A program made the position numbers and the translations under genes. This document shows positions 1 through 9,156 of a DNA stretch of 64,000 bases, in pieces; the first letter of the stretch is position 1, and each line of letters opens with the position of its first letter. Below the pieces are notes generated by a model. It was not told the origin of the DNA. It saw only the letters and a list, made by a program, of their open reading frames with translations, and searched no databases. The stretch comes from Oceanospirillum beijerinckii DSM 7166 (lineage in GTDB: Bacteria; Pseudomonadota; Gammaproteobacteria; Pseudomonadales; Halomonadaceae). The DNA lies in contig NZ_AULT01000016.1 of assembly GCF_000422425.1 (NCBI RefSeq), positions 62,001 through 126,000 of the forward strand, in the 5' to 3' direction.

Positions 1-562
1 TGAGCAGATCTGGCGTGCTAATCATCATATCATTGATAATCGCACCCTTGATGGATGCCGTGATCCTGATTGTTTACGTTTGGGTTTGACGCATGAAAAC
101 CAGATCGATAAACAGCTGGCCTCATTGACCGAAGGTCGGGCAAAGGATATTCCCGGTATTGATCTGCTGCCCGATGTTAGTTTTCTAAGAGTTGATTTAC
201 CGGGCGGTGATTTCTCCGTCTATACATTGATACGTAACCGGTCACATTCCAATGTCGCATTCATGCTGGGCGAAGAGCTTCGCTATGAACCGGAGAAAGA
301 TAGCGTCACTATTTTCAGAGAGCCTGTTGGCAGCTACCCTAACTTTATTTTCAGGGTGCCGCAGCGGGAGGTTTCTGCATTTGTGGGTGAGCTCGCGAAT
401 ATGAAGCGGATAAAAGATCGCCGAAAAGTTGTGGACCGTTGGGGAGTACGCAGAACTGATCCCAACTTCTGGGAGATATTCCACAGCTTTCGCTATTATA
501 TGGAGTCGGAACAGCCCCGGCAGGCGGGATATTATGATCTTAACCGATACAAAGGGTGGTAG
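1..562 (+). CDS. cti: Fatty acid cis/trans isomerase, C-terminal fragment (5' end outside window)
   Basis: The reading frame is open from base 2 to the stop at 562 (about 186 residues), so only the C-terminus is present. The run FSVYTLIRNRSHSNVAFMLG, followed by EELRYEP, YPNFIFRV and a terminal DLNRY, is characteristic of the end of Cti. Cti is a periplasmic c-type haem protein that converts cis-unsaturated phospholipid acyl chains to trans in response to solvents or heat. The haem-binding motif would lie upstream of the window and cannot be checked. A perfect 10-bp stem follows 18 bases after the stop, so this is probably the end of a transcription unit. Family call is confident; functionality cannot be judged from the fragment. 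Confidence 0.88.
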   Translation, partial: EQIWRANHHIIDNRTLDGCRDPDCLRLGLTHENQIDKQLASLTEGRAKDIPGIDLLPDVSFLRVDLPGGDFSVYTLIRNRSHSNVAFMLGEELRYEPEKDSVTIFREPVGSYPNFIFRVPQREVSAFVGELANMKRIKDRRKVVDRWGVRRTDPNFWEIFHSFRYYMESEQPRQAGYYDLNRYKGW

Positions 563-579
563 CCCCGTTTAAGAGAAGC

Positions 580-604
580 AGCCCCAAAGCCAGACTTTGG
601 GGCT
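580..604 (+). terminator. Hairpin after cti, terminator-like
   Basis: AGCCCCAAAG and CTTTGGGGCT form a perfect 10-bp stem around a 5-nt loop, just after the cti stop. There is no U-run behind it, so it is a terminator-like stem, not a canonical intrinsic terminator. Confidence 0.5.
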
Positions 605-609
605 GGCCG

Positions 610-699
610 TTAAAATACCAGGTGAGCAACCCCTGCGATAACCGGTAACGTAATCAGCGTGCGCAGTGCAAAGATAATAAACAGTTCCAGCAAATGAGA
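610..699 (-). pseudogene. Possible C-terminal remnant of a membrane protein
   Basis: On the minus strand 29 codons lie between two stops and encode a hydrophobic segment with the look of a membrane-protein tail (LELFIIFALRTLITLPVIAG, then a terminal VAHLVF). There is no start codon or upstream continuation in frame. It may be the decayed 3' end of a lost gene or chance. The rest of the 563-949 gap shows only a likely promoter region for the SirB2-like gene. Confidence 0.25.
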
Positions 700-949
700 C
701 TATTCATAACTCTGTGTAACGGCCATTAGTTAAACGTAGTCTTTTTAATCGGTTCAGATGTTTATGCTGCAGCGCCGTAGAGAACCTCTCTGATGGTCAA
801 GGGAGCAGGTAGGGGAATACCTGTTATTTATCAGTCTGTAACAACAAGATAATGCCGCTACAGCGAAGATCTTATTCATGAAACTTATGGTAGTATCGCG
901 GCTCTAAAGTTATTCCTAAAACTTTCTACCGTGATTTAAAGAGGCTGAA

Positions 950-1321
950 ATGTATCCTATCGCGTTAAAACTGCATTTAGCGTTTGTTATTCTGAGTCTT
1001 GTTATTTTTGTTATCCGTCTGGTGTTATCTCTTACAGGCTCTAAGGCAGCCGAAAGCCGTCTGGCACTGATGGCTACTCTGGGCTCTATGCTGATGGTGG
1101 TACTGACTGCTGGCACATTGGCTGTTACCACAGGCCAGTTCCCATTTGCGGACGGCTGGTTAACGGAAAAATTGTTTGCTCTGATCGGTTATATTGCATT
1201 GGCTATTGCTGCGCTGAAAACCCAGGCTAAAGCGATGCAACTGGTGCTGGCGGTAGGTGCGATTGGTGCGTTTGGTATGGCTATGGCGGTAGCTCATCGT
1301 CATGCTGGTCTGTTCCTGTAG
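950..1321 (+). CDS. SirB2-family membrane protein
   Basis: 123 residues forming four hydrophobic helices (about residues 8-28, 43-62, 70-90 and 97-117). The layout matches the SirB2 family: an early LHLAFVILSL helix, a WLTEKLFALIGYIALA helix pair and a histidine-containing end (VAHRHAGLFL). SirB proteins are small integral inner-membrane proteins of unclear biochemical role, originally linked to invasion gene expression. A GAGG-type ribosome binding site lies just before the ATG. It stands alone between cti and the mechanosensitive channel. Family assignment is good; the function is not established. Confidence 0.75.
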   Translation: MYPIALKLHLAFVILSLVIFVIRLVLSLTGSKAAESRLALMATLGSMLMVVLTAGTLAVTTGQFPFADGWLTEKLFALIGYIALAIAALKTQAKAMQLVLAVGAIGAFGMAMAVAHRHAGLFL

Positions 1322-1466
1322 GCTTCAATTGTTATAGAATATTTGGCACTTACAGTGTTGTAATCCTGTTTACAGCACTGTTTGTTCTGATCTTTTTCTC
1401 CTTTGTGTTTCAACTTCTCTCTAACAGAATGACCATCGTCACCAACCTATGATTGACAGGGACTCT

Positions 1467-4400
1467 ATGCCAACGTTTATCAGAAGTCTTATCCTTCTGG
1501 CATTGCTTTTACTTTCGAATTTAGCTTTCAGTAACTCCCAGGAGAGCCTCGAACTCTATAAGCAGCGTTTGGAGCAGCTGGATGCAACTGCAACCACTTC
1601 TCAGGATAAAGAACAAAGAGAGTTGTACCAGAAGATTATTGCAGCCTGGCAGGATGCTGTACTTTTTGAGCAGCAGGCGATGCAAAGCCGTAATCAATTA
1701 GAGCGGATTCCGGCAGAAATAAAAAAAATTCAGCAGAGTTTATCCGAGTCTGCCCCGTCTCTGAATATTCAGCAGCTTAAGAAGCAAAGTGCTTCAGAGC
1801 TGGAGCAGAAACTGACTTTGGAAAAAGCGAAGCTACTGGAATTAGAGCAAGGCGAAAAGCAGGTTCAGAAGCAAATTAAGCAAAGCAGTGACACCTTAAT
1901 TACCTTGCGTACTGAACTTGCATCTCTGAAACAGCAGGAGATTACGGAAGGCAGCGAAAGCAGTGCGCTGAATGATGCAGAGTTCGCGGCGCGGGCGGCG
2001 AGAATTCAGGCTCTGGAGTTTAGATTGCTGACATTGCCGGGTATTAATGAGCTAAATCAGATTAAGGCGCAACGTTTAACCAAGCAGCTTGAGCATCAGA
2101 GAAATTTGATTAAAACATTGCAGGATCTGTTGCAGGATAAGCGCCGGACTGAGGCGGAGCAAACACTTGAGCAAGTGCATACGGAATCTGATAGCGACGA
2201 CCTTCCCGCTCCTATTATTGAGCAGCAAGCACGTAATCAAAAGCTGAGCCAAAATCTGAGAGCCGTTGTTACTCTGGCGGAAGATACGCTACAGCAGCGT
2301 CGATTACTGGAGCGAAAACTGGATCTGTTTAAGCAGAGTTATATGGCTTTGCAGCTGCAAACAGAGTTAAGCCGACAACCATTAGGTCCGGAGTTAAGTC
2401 GGTTTACTCAGCATCTTGAAGCGGATGTGGATACCCTGGCGACGAAAAAACAGCTCAATGAGCTGCGTTTGATGAGTCTGGATATTTCCCGCTCAGAACT
2501 GATGATCGACACATCAGATGAAAGGCTGTTATCTCCCGGACTGAGTGATGAACAGCTGAGTCGCCTGAAAGATCTGCAATATGATTACAGGAGTATCGCG
2601 GTTAAAACACAGGAGACAATTAATCAGGCTCTGAATGAGCTATCCGAATTGCTCTCCGTACAGGAGCAGTTTTCAGAGCAGGCCAATAAGGGTAAAGAGC
2701 TGATCTCACAGCAGCTTCTTTGGATTCCAAGTGTCCCGCCTCTGTCACCCAAGTGGTTTTCTGATGTGCTGCAGGGTATTCCTTCTGTTCTTTCGATACT
2801 TGTTCCGACTATTTCGTCGGATCAGAAGTATGTGCTTCCTTCGGATGACTGGATCGCATCTTTAGCGCTATGGTTGATTCTGGTGGCGGTCTCTTTGCTG
2901 TTATATCCTAAACTGAGAAAAAAACAGGGACTCTGGGCCCAATATATTGGGAATGTTGTCAATGATCGGTTTCTGCACACCTTTCAGGCGACCTGGATGC
3001 CTCTGGTCGTCATTTTGCCCGTTCCTGCTGGCGTGTACTTGCTGTTGGGGAAGGTGTTTAACACGGAGGTATGGCAGGTCGATTTATCCGTGCTGGCTCC
3101 TGTAGGAGCTTTGGCCAGCGGTATCTATTTAGCTCTGATCTATTGGCTGAAAACACCAGAGGGGTTGCTACCAGCCCATCTTTCTGTGTCTGAAGGCTTG
3201 TGTTCACGTATCAGAAAACGATTACATTTGGTTTTCTGGTTTGGTGCGTTTTTAGTGTTGGTTATTGCGGCGACAGAACAGACTGATAATGTCAGCCTGC
3301 GCTCGGGTGCCGGTCGAGCTGCGCTAATGGCGCTGGCATTAATGGTGACGTTGTTCTGTATCTCTCTATACCGTTCACTTCCGGTGCATAACTCATCCGG
3401 GGCACCGTTGTGGCAACAGCTCAGGCCCTGGCTTGGGCTCAATGCCGGAGGTCACCTTCTGATCGTCATTGCTGCAATCATGGGTTATACCTTCACTGGT
3501 CAGACATTTATGTACATGTTACTGGTTCTATCCAGTATCAGCGTGTTGACGTTCCTGTTTTATCGTTTTTGTAACCGCTGGCTACTGATTGAGGAGCGGC
3601 GCCTGGCTTTTGAGCGTGCGAGAGCCCGACGTAATGAAATTCTTGAAGCCCGTGAGAAAAATGAAGAGGTGCCTCCTCTGAATGAAAACTATCTGGATCT
3701 GCAGACAATTTCTGATCAGGCACGGGTATTGCTTCGGGCTACTACCGGAATCGTTTTTTTCCTTTTGTTCTGGGCGTTTCTGAAAAATGCCCTGCCTGCT
3801 TTTGATGTATTGGATAGTATCGTGCTGTGGAGCAATGATATTACGACGTCTGAGGGGATTATTCCCGAACCCATTACGCTCAAAAGTATATTGGTCAGTG
3901 TCATTCTTATTGGTCTGTGTATCTTGGCCGCTTACAACCTGCCTGGTTTGTTGGAGCTGTTGGTGCTCAGACATTTGACTCTGTCTCCAGGAACCTCTTA
4001 CGCGATCACTACGATCACCCGTTATATTCTGATTATGACCAGCTTTATTGCTGGTACAGGGCAGTTGGGGTTGGATTGGTCGAAGCTACAGTGGCTCGTG
4101 GCGGCATTAGGTGTTGGCCTTGGTTTTGGTTTGCAGGAGATTGTGGCTAACTTTGTCTCAGGTTTGATTATTCTGTTTGAAAAACCTATTCGCATAGGGG
4201 ACACGGTCACCATCGGCAATTATTCCGGTACCGTCACGCGTATTCAGATCAGAGCGACGACGATTGCAGACTGGGATAGAAAAGAGATTATTATCCCTAA
4301 TAAAAACTTTGTTACCGATCAGTTGATCAACTGGTCTCTGACGGACCCTATAACCCGGGTTATTCTCTCTGTGGGCATTGCCCATGGCTCTGATACCGAA

Positions 4401-4649
4401 TTGGCGAAAAAACTGATGCTGGATGTGGCATCTAAAAATCAGAAAGTGCTGAAAGATCCAGAACCCAATGCGTTCTTTATGAAGTTTGGTCCAAGTACTT
4501 TGAACCTGGAATTAAGGTTGTTTGTCAATGATATGGATGACCGACTTATTGTCACTCATGAGGTTAATCAGGCGATTGCAGAAGCGTTCAGGGCACATGA
4601 CATTCAGATCGCTTACCAGCAGATTGACGTTAATATCAAAAAGAAGTGA
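1467..4649 (+). CDS. Large mechanosensitive channel (MscK/KefA type)
   Basis: About 1060 residues. An N-terminal signal peptide (hydrophobic FIRSLILLALLLLSNLAFS) is followed by a ~400-residue glutamine-rich, coiled-coil periplasmic domain. Multiple membrane helices then precede the MscS core at about residues 865-1060. The pore helix region (VAALGVGLGFGLQEIVANFV) and the following beta domain (PIRIGDTVTIGNYSGTVTRI, IIIPNKNFV) are clear. Such channels release solutes during hypo-osmotic shock and MscK is modulated by K+. The ATG at 1467 is preferred to one at 1449 because CAGGGA sits at proper distance and the signal peptide then starts cleanly. Length agrees with MscK/MscM (about 1100). It has its own upstream region and no operon partner. 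Confidence 0.88.
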   Translation: MPTFIRSLILLALLLLSNLAFSNSQESLELYKQRLEQLDATATTSQDKEQRELYQKIIAAWQDAVLFEQQAMQSRNQLERIPAEIKKIQQSLSESAPSLNIQQLKKQSASELEQKLTLEKAKLLELEQGEKQVQKQIKQSSDTLITLRTELASLKQQEITEGSESSALNDAEFAARAARIQALEFRLLTLPGINELNQIKAQRLTKQLEHQRNLIKTLQDLLQDKRRTEAEQTLEQVHTESDSDDLPAPIIEQQARNQKLSQNLRAVVTLAEDTLQQRRLLERKLDLFKQSYMALQLQTELSRQPLGPELSRFTQHLEADVDTLATKKQLNELRLMSLDISRSELMIDTSDERLLSPGLSDEQLSRLKDLQYDYRSIAVKTQETINQALNELSELLSVQEQFSEQANKGKELISQQLLWIPSVPPLSPKWFSDVLQGIPSVLSILVPTISSDQKYVLPSDDWIASLALWLILVAVSLLLYPKLRKKQGLWAQYIGNVVNDRFLHTFQATWMPLVVILPVPAGVYLLLGKVFNTEVWQVDLSVLAPVGALASGIYLALIYWLKTPEGLLPAHLSVSEGLCSRIRKRLHLVFWFGAFLVLVIAATEQTDNVSLRSGAGRAALMALALMVTLFCISLYRSLPVHNSSGAPLWQQLRPWLGLNAGGHLLIVIAAIMGYTFTGQTFMYMLLVLSSISVLTFLFYRFCNRWLLIEERRLAFERARARRNEILEAREKNEEVPPLNENYLDLQTISDQARVLLRATTGIVFFLLFWAFLKNALPAFDVLDSIVLWSNDITTSEGIIPEPITLKSILVSVILIGLCILAAYNLPGLLELLVLRHLTLSPGTSYAITTITRYILIMTSFIAGTGQLGLDWSKLQWLVAALGVGLGFGLQEIVANFVSGLIILFEKPIRIGDTVTIGNYSGTVTRIQIRATTIADWDRKEIIIPNKNFVTDQLINWSLTDPITRVILSVGIAHGSDTELAKKLMLDVASKNQKVLKDPEPNAFFMKFGPSTLNLELRLFVNDMDDRLIVTHEVNQAIAEAFRAHDIQIAYQQIDVNIKKK

Positions 4650-4657
4650 ATAGAGGG

Positions 4658-4750
4658 TAAATACCCGAACATAAATATTCCGATATTCTCTGGCCGAAGT
4701 GGCCGGAAAATACGGGCTTTATGTGGGAAAAGTACTGTATGCCTACTTAT
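4658..4750 (+). repeat. Dispersed ~92 bp intergenic repeat, copy 1
   Basis: This segment matches 15666-15757 closely, with long identical blocks such as ATAAATATTCCGATATT, GGCCGGAAAATACGGGCT and GGGAAAAGTACTGT. Both copies lie in the same orientation upstream of a plus-strand gene (149 bp before the haem protein here). It can fold around a GG/CC-rich stem, less perfectly than copy 2. Function unknown; could be a MITE-like element or a shared structured leader. Confidence 0.7.
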
Positions 4751-4898
4751 CAGTACAAATCGATTGAGGCGAGAGTGAAAGGTATCTGTTGCACTATTTT
4801 TTTATTAAGTCATTGCTAATGTTTGGGGTGCTTATTAGTATTGGGGTTTTCTAATGTGAGTGTCGGTTTGCGGCACATGACAATAACAGGATAACTCA

Positions 4899-5480
4899 AT
4901 GAAAAAGCGTACCCTGAACCTTACAATCTTGTTATCAACTCTGGTAGCTGCACAATCGAACTCTGCTGATACTGTTTCTACTCAGAGCCTTGAGCAGGAA
5001 GGCAAGGGTGTGATTAAAGCGTTGGCTTCTCAGTTAGGTAACGAACTGAAAGCTACCGCTAAAAACGAAGGGCTACCTGCAGCCATTAAGGTGTGTAATA
5101 CCCAGGCGCAGCCGATTACTCAACAGGTTTCTGATGCTAAAGGGTGGGATGTGTCCCGTACCAGTTTGAAACTGCGTAATCCAAACAATGCCCCCGATGC
5201 CTGGGAGCGTCGGGTGCTGGAATATTTTGCGACACAAAAAACACTGGGTGCTGATTTGAAAACTCTGGCATACAGTGAGATCACAACGGATGAATCTGGT
5301 CGACAAGTATTTCGTATGATGAAAGCCATTCCTGTCTCTAAGCAATGTTTGGCCTGTCATGGCGGTCAGTTAAAGCCTGGCATCAAGGCAAAGTTAGATG
5401 AACTCTATCCATATGATAGCGCGACTGGCTTCAAGGCTGGGGATCTGCGTGGTGCGTTTACTTTGAAAAAAATGTTGTAG
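4899..5480 (+). CDS. Tll0287-like (DUF3365) periplasmic haem c protein
   Basis: 193 residues with a signal peptide (KKRTLNLTILLSTLVAAQSNSA) and one c-type haem motif, CLACH, at residues 149-153. The region around NPNNAPDAWE and the closing GDLRGAFTLKK match the Tll0287-like sensor domain, a haem-bound PAS-like fold found alone or in chemoreceptors and histidine kinases. Here the domain is free-standing and would be a soluble periplasmic haem protein, possibly a redox or gas sensor or an electron carrier. The neighbouring genes give no clear pathway. The two-copy repeat ends 149 bp upstream. Confidence 0.8.
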   Translation: MKKRTLNLTILLSTLVAAQSNSADTVSTQSLEQEGKGVIKALASQLGNELKATAKNEGLPAAIKVCNTQAQPITQQVSDAKGWDVSRTSLKLRNPNNAPDAWERRVLEYFATQKTLGADLKTLAYSEITTDESGRQVFRMMKAIPVSKQCLACHGGQLKPGIKAKLDELYPYDSATGFKAGDLRGAFTLKKML

Positions 5481-5557
5481 TTTTTTGGACAGAGCACAGA
5501 GCACAGAGCAGTGGCTAAAGATCATTTCTTATCATCAGCTTTTGTATTGTAATCTTG

Positions 5558-5586
5558 TAAGTCTTCTGACTGCGTCGGAAGACTTA
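5558..5586. terminator. Hairpin between convergent genes
   Basis: TAAGTCTTC and GAAGACTTA form a 9-bp stem with an 11-nt loop between the haem protein and the minus-strand hydrolase. No strong U-run on either side. Just upstream is a small CACAGAG triple repeat (5489-5510). Confidence 0.45.
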
Positions 5587-5645
5587 TTACTTGAATCTAA
5601 GAGATGCTAAAGTGTTGAGTCTGGCTATAAGGATGGGACGCAGCT

Positions 5646-6413
5646 TTAAAGGGAATGGATAAAGCGGCCTATCGCACTATTGACCTCTTGTGGGTGTTCA
5701 ATAGGGCTTAAATGAGCCGCGCCATCAATCACTTCAAAATGGCTATCAGGTAATTGATCGGATAGGAACTTGCCGTATTTGGGCGGTGTCATCATATCTT
5801 TTTCAGCGCTGAGGACCAGTGTGGGGCAAGTAATCTCAGATAGATTATCCATACGGTCGAACCGATTACAGGCACTGAAATCATTGATCACGGTTTGCAG
5901 ATCGCTCTGAAGCATCAGGTCTGATACAGGCTCAAGTAACTCGATATCGGCACCGTCTGTCATTGCCTGATTTGTCATCATTTGGACAAATCCAGGATAG
6001 TCCATGTGGATTTTCTCCAGTATTTCCGGCATCACTTTCAGTCTGGCACCGGTATTCAGTAGTACAAGGCCTGAAAGGTGCTGCAAATGACGTATGGCAA
6101 ACTCCAGGCAAACGGCTCCGCCCATGCTGTGGCCGACCAGTACCAGTTGTTGACAGTTCAGGTATTCAGACAGCTCTGCCAGAGTATCTGCATAGGCCGT
6201 AATGGACTGCTCTCCATCGTGATGGGCGCTTAGAGCATGGCCAGGCAAGTCGACTGCGACCAGATTTGCTTTGTCACGTAAACCTATCATCTGGGCTTGC
6301 CATTGAGCATGATTGAGTCCTGCTCCATGTACAAATAGCAAGGTTGGTTGTTCAGATTTAAGTGGCCAGTTAGAACAGATAAAGCCCAACTCATTGAAAT
6401 CCTGCGCGTACAT
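5646..6413 (-). CDS. Alpha/beta hydrolase
   Basis: 255 residues of a classic single-domain alpha/beta hydrolase. It has the oxyanion-hole segment FVHGAGLNHAQWQ, the nucleophile elbow GHSMGG (about residues 95-100), an acid in SAEKDMMTPP and the catalytic histidine in GAAHLSPIEHP. There is no signal peptide, so it is cytosolic. The lid region is small. The fold is shared by esterases such as BioH-like and haloperoxidase-like enzymes, and the substrate cannot be read from sequence. bioA lies 16 kb away and gives no real support for a BioH role. Confidence 0.85.
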   Translation of the reverse strand: MYAQDFNELGFICSNWPLKSEQPTLLFVHGAGLNHAQWQAQMIGLRDKANLVAVDLPGHALSAHHDGEQSITAYADTLAELSEYLNCQQLVLVGHSMGGAVCLEFAIRHLQHLSGLVLLNTGARLKVMPEILEKIHMDYPGFVQMMTNQAMTDGADIELLEPVSDLMLQSDLQTVINDFSACNRFDRMDNLSEITCPTLVLSAEKDMMTPPKYGKFLSDQLPDSHFEVIDGAAHLSPIEHPQEVNSAIGRFIHSL

Positions 6414-6565
6414 AGCTCTTTCCTTAGTTGTAGGGAACTTTTCTCAGCATAATCTTAATTTCTGTGTCGAGTTAACACAATTACACCTTTTGCTCGTGAA
6501 ATCTACCCCGGCTTCAGTATATAATTCCGAGTAAAATAGTTGGATATAGTAAAGGTAGTCCAAGC

Positions 6566-7021
6566 ATGGCAAAAATTAAAATTCTGGTAGGCACTGTATA
6601 CGGTGGTGCAAGGGATGTGGCAGATGGTATTAAGCCTGTTCTGGAGCAAAAAGGATATCAGGTTGATATCTCAGAAGACCCAGAGATTGCTGATCTGACG
6701 GATACCGATAATGCTGCGATCCTGATTAGCTGTTCTACCACAGGGGCAGGTGATTTCCCCCCTGGTTTTGAGAAGTTTTACGATTCGATTCAACAGGTGG
6801 GCATGTCTTTATCTCATCTAAAGTATGGTGTCATAGCGTTGGGCGACAGCTCTTATGATGAAACTTTCTGTGATGCTGGTAAAAAAATTGACGCGACGCT
6901 GGAAGGGTTTGGTGCCATGCGTATTGGCCGACGTTTGGATATTGATTGTGCAGAATACTTTGAAGCCACTGAACCTGCACTGCCGTGGATTGAAGACTGG
7001 GCAAACCGCTTGGTCGGTTAA
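6566..7021 (+). CDS. Flavodoxin / MioC-like FMN protein
   Basis: 151 residues with a flavodoxin fold. The usual N-terminal phosphate-binding loop appears here as VGTVYGGARDVAD, followed by ISCSTTGAGDFPPGF and the flavin-binding ALGDSSYDETFCDAGKKID. The length and the GDFPPGFEKFYDSI segment resemble MioC and short-chain flavodoxins. It would carry one or two electrons via FMN to a reductase, radical enzyme or P450-like partner. No such partner is adjacent, so the specific role is open. It is transcribed alone and followed by two hairpins. Confidence 0.85.
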   Translation: MAKIKILVGTVYGGARDVADGIKPVLEQKGYQVDISEDPEIADLTDTDNAAILISCSTTGAGDFPPGFEKFYDSIQQVGMSLSHLKYGVIALGDSSYDETFCDAGKKIDATLEGFGAMRIGRRLDIDCAEYFEATEPALPWIEDWANRLVG

Positions 7022-7030
7022 TCCTTCCTA

Positions 7031-7052
7031 ACCCGGTTTAATTCTTCCGGGT
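7031..7052. terminator. Hairpin downstream of flavodoxin
   Basis: ACCCGG and CCGGGT pair around a 10-nt loop about 10 bases after the flavodoxin stop. Weak but well placed. Confidence 0.4.
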
Positions 7053-7073
7053 CTTAAGTTCCAGAGCTTTGTC

Positions 7074-7110
7074 TGGTTGCTCAGCGTTAAGCTGTAACGC
7101 TGAGCAACCA
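7074..7110. terminator. Perfect 16-bp inverted repeat between convergent genes
   Basis: TGGTTGCTCAGCGTTA (7074-7089) and its exact complement (7095-7110) flank a 5-nt loop. It lies between the flavodoxin and the minus-strand metalloprotease and is probably a bidirectional terminator. It has no U-run on either side, which is odd for so strong a stem. Confidence 0.6.
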
Positions 7111-7134
7111 TTCTGACCAAAAATACTAAGCTTT

Positions 7135-8946
7135 TTAGCCAAGCTGCATCGTAGTATCAGTGAAGGTTAAGGTTTCAATACCGGTCAATTGTGCAGAAAA
7201 GTTTTGGCCTATCAGCAGATAGTTACCATCACCTTGATTATTGATTGTCACCTGGCTGGACGCTTCATCCAATTGCACGGTATCGCTGCCGCTGCCGCCG
7301 TCGACAGTATCAAAGCCGCCATCAAATAGCTGAATCAGGTCGTTACCTGCTCCGGTTTGAATATTGTTATTTACGCCGTTATCACGCACGGTGTCGTCTC
7401 CTGAACCTGTGAGTACATTCTCAATCCAAACGCCGTAAGCGATTGCCAGATTATTTTCTCCTGTGTAGAGATTGTTTGCTTCATCCTGGTAGGCGCTGGT
7501 AATAAAAATTGAGAAATCAGGTGCTCTCATGCTATCCAGTTCAGCGAGCTTTTCAGCAATTTGCTGATCAAGGCTATTAACATCAACCGAAGACAGTTCA
7601 CCGCTTCTCAGGTCAATGTCACTGTTGCCTGTAGTGGTGGTAATATCGATTGTATCTTCACCGCCAGCATCCCAGATTGTAAGGTAAGTGTAGTCGCTAA
7701 AGCTGAGGGAGTAGGTGTTATTGCCCGTTTCTGAGGCAGTATTGGCCCCGTAAATGGCTTGTAGCGTGGCGATATCCAGTATTGAGTAAGAGGGAGGCAT
7801 GGCACTCCATGAATAGCTGGCGCCAATAGATAAGTCCTCGGGATCATAGTTAATGCTGATACGCAGATTTTTAGCTTCAGTGTAGGACATCACTGTGTAG
7901 TCATTATTGTCCAGATCTGTAGCTATTCTGTTTGGATCTTCAAAAGGATGTTTAAGGCCGAGAGCATGGCTGAGTTCATGAACCAGAGTATGATAGGCGA
8001 AAGTACCGGGTTGATAATCCTCTGATGACATCGTGGCTGAATCGAGAAAAATATCGCCGCCGACAGGATCTGTCGATGGGTAATAAGCAAAACCTGACGC
8101 ATCCTCAAGGGGTAAGGCATTGAAGCGAATATCGGCATTGCCGGAGTTATCTTCGCTGAGGGTTAACTGGCTGAAGGTTTGTAATTCAGTAATAGCGGTA
8201 CGGGCGACTTGTTCGGCAGCTTCCGATATAGGACTCCAGCCAGTCAGGTTTAGCTCAAGATCCGGGTCGGTGTATTCATCAGGAATTATTTGATTGAAAC
8301 CAAACGTTATATTGTTATCTGTCCAATACTCATCGGATTCCAGTGATACACCGGGGGTGTCCCCAAGGGATAGTAGGTTGCTGCTGTCGATACCGCTCTC
8401 TATACGACTGAACTGTAGTAGTTGATTATTTATGATGGTGTTGGCTGCAGCCAGTTCGCTGATGGTGTTTTTAGCGCTGATAACGGTAGCGGATTCAGAG
8501 TTAACCTGAGCCATCACCTCTTTGGCTTGCTCACTGTCTGATAAGCCATTTTCTGCGTAATAAAGACCGACTTCTGTTTTGTTGGCTAAAATAGCGGCGT
8601 CGTCTGGATCGCCCGTTTCGGCCTCTGCGCCATCAATGATGGCTTGGATAAAAACATCGCGAGTCAAGGCTCCCTGATCCAGCTGGTCTTCCCAGTAATC
8701 CCAGCCTTCATTATCTGGAGAGCGATTAAACAAGTTTTGATAAACGGAGGAGATAAAATCTCTGTTAGTGGTTTCCGCTGGATAGGTTTGTTGAGTTTCC
8801 TGTTGGTCAAAAAAACTGGCGGCTATCCCTGCAAGGTCCAGATCAGAGCTATTGACCCAGTAATCAAGCCCGGCTGAATCAGGGGCTCTGTTAAAAGTGG
8901 CGACATATAGCTTGGTAACAGATGTATCGGATACAAGGTTTGCCAT
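7135..8946 (-). CDS. Secreted M10 (serralysin-like) metalloprotease with DUF4214 repeats
   Basis: 603 residues. Residues 1-110 hold two DUF4214-type units (ATFNRAPDSAGLDYW, then NLFNRSPDNEGWDYW). The catalytic domain has HELSHALGLKH near residue 325 and the Met-turn VMSYTEA, the metzincin signature. A short RTX-like stretch follows (GSGDDT, GAGNDLIQL, GGSGSDTV). There is no Sec signal peptide, which fits type I secretion with a C-terminal signal; no type I exporter genes are nearby. The gene is divergent from a MocR regulator with a palindrome between them, so control by that regulator is plausible. AGAGAGAT precedes the ATG. Confidence 0.88.
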   Translation of the reverse strand: MANLVSDTSVTKLYVATFNRAPDSAGLDYWVNSSDLDLAGIAASFFDQQETQQTYPAETTNRDFISSVYQNLFNRSPDNEGWDYWEDQLDQGALTRDVFIQAIIDGAEAETGDPDDAAILANKTEVGLYYAENGLSDSEQAKEVMAQVNSESATVISAKNTISELAAANTIINNQLLQFSRIESGIDSSNLLSLGDTPGVSLESDEYWTDNNITFGFNQIIPDEYTDPDLELNLTGWSPISEAAEQVARTAITELQTFSQLTLSEDNSGNADIRFNALPLEDASGFAYYPSTDPVGGDIFLDSATMSSEDYQPGTFAYHTLVHELSHALGLKHPFEDPNRIATDLDNNDYTVMSYTEAKNLRISINYDPEDLSIGASYSWSAMPPSYSILDIATLQAIYGANTASETGNNTYSLSFSDYTYLTIWDAGGEDTIDITTTTGNSDIDLRSGELSSVDVNSLDQQIAEKLAELDSMRAPDFSIFITSAYQDEANNLYTGENNLAIAYGVWIENVLTGSGDDTVRDNGVNNNIQTGAGNDLIQLFDGGFDTVDGGSGSDTVQLDEASSQVTINNQGDGNYLLIGQNFSAQLTGIETLTFTDTTMQLG

Positions 8947-9030
8947 GGCATCTCTCTTAGATTGAAGCTTTAGCCTAAACCTAGGCTGTGTGGGGATACT
9001 CTAATTCTAGTGGGAATGTGACAATACAAC

Positions 9031-9080
9031 CACCATGATACAGTTATAAGTATGAAACAAATGTTAATATAATCATGGTG
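9031..9080. promoter_or_regulatory. Inverted repeat over the MocR promoter
   Basis: CACCATGAT (9031-9039) and ATCATGGTG (9072-9080) are perfect 9-bp arms 32 bp apart, in the divergent region between the metalloprotease and the MocR gene. A TATAAT box (9068-9073) overlaps the right arm. This suits an autoregulatory operator read by the adjacent regulator. Confidence 0.55.
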
Positions 9081-9156
9081 TTGCTATGACTTATAGCCTT
9101 TATTCTTTGTGGCATTTGTATGTGTTTCTGCTACGTAAAATAATCCAGGTAAATCG

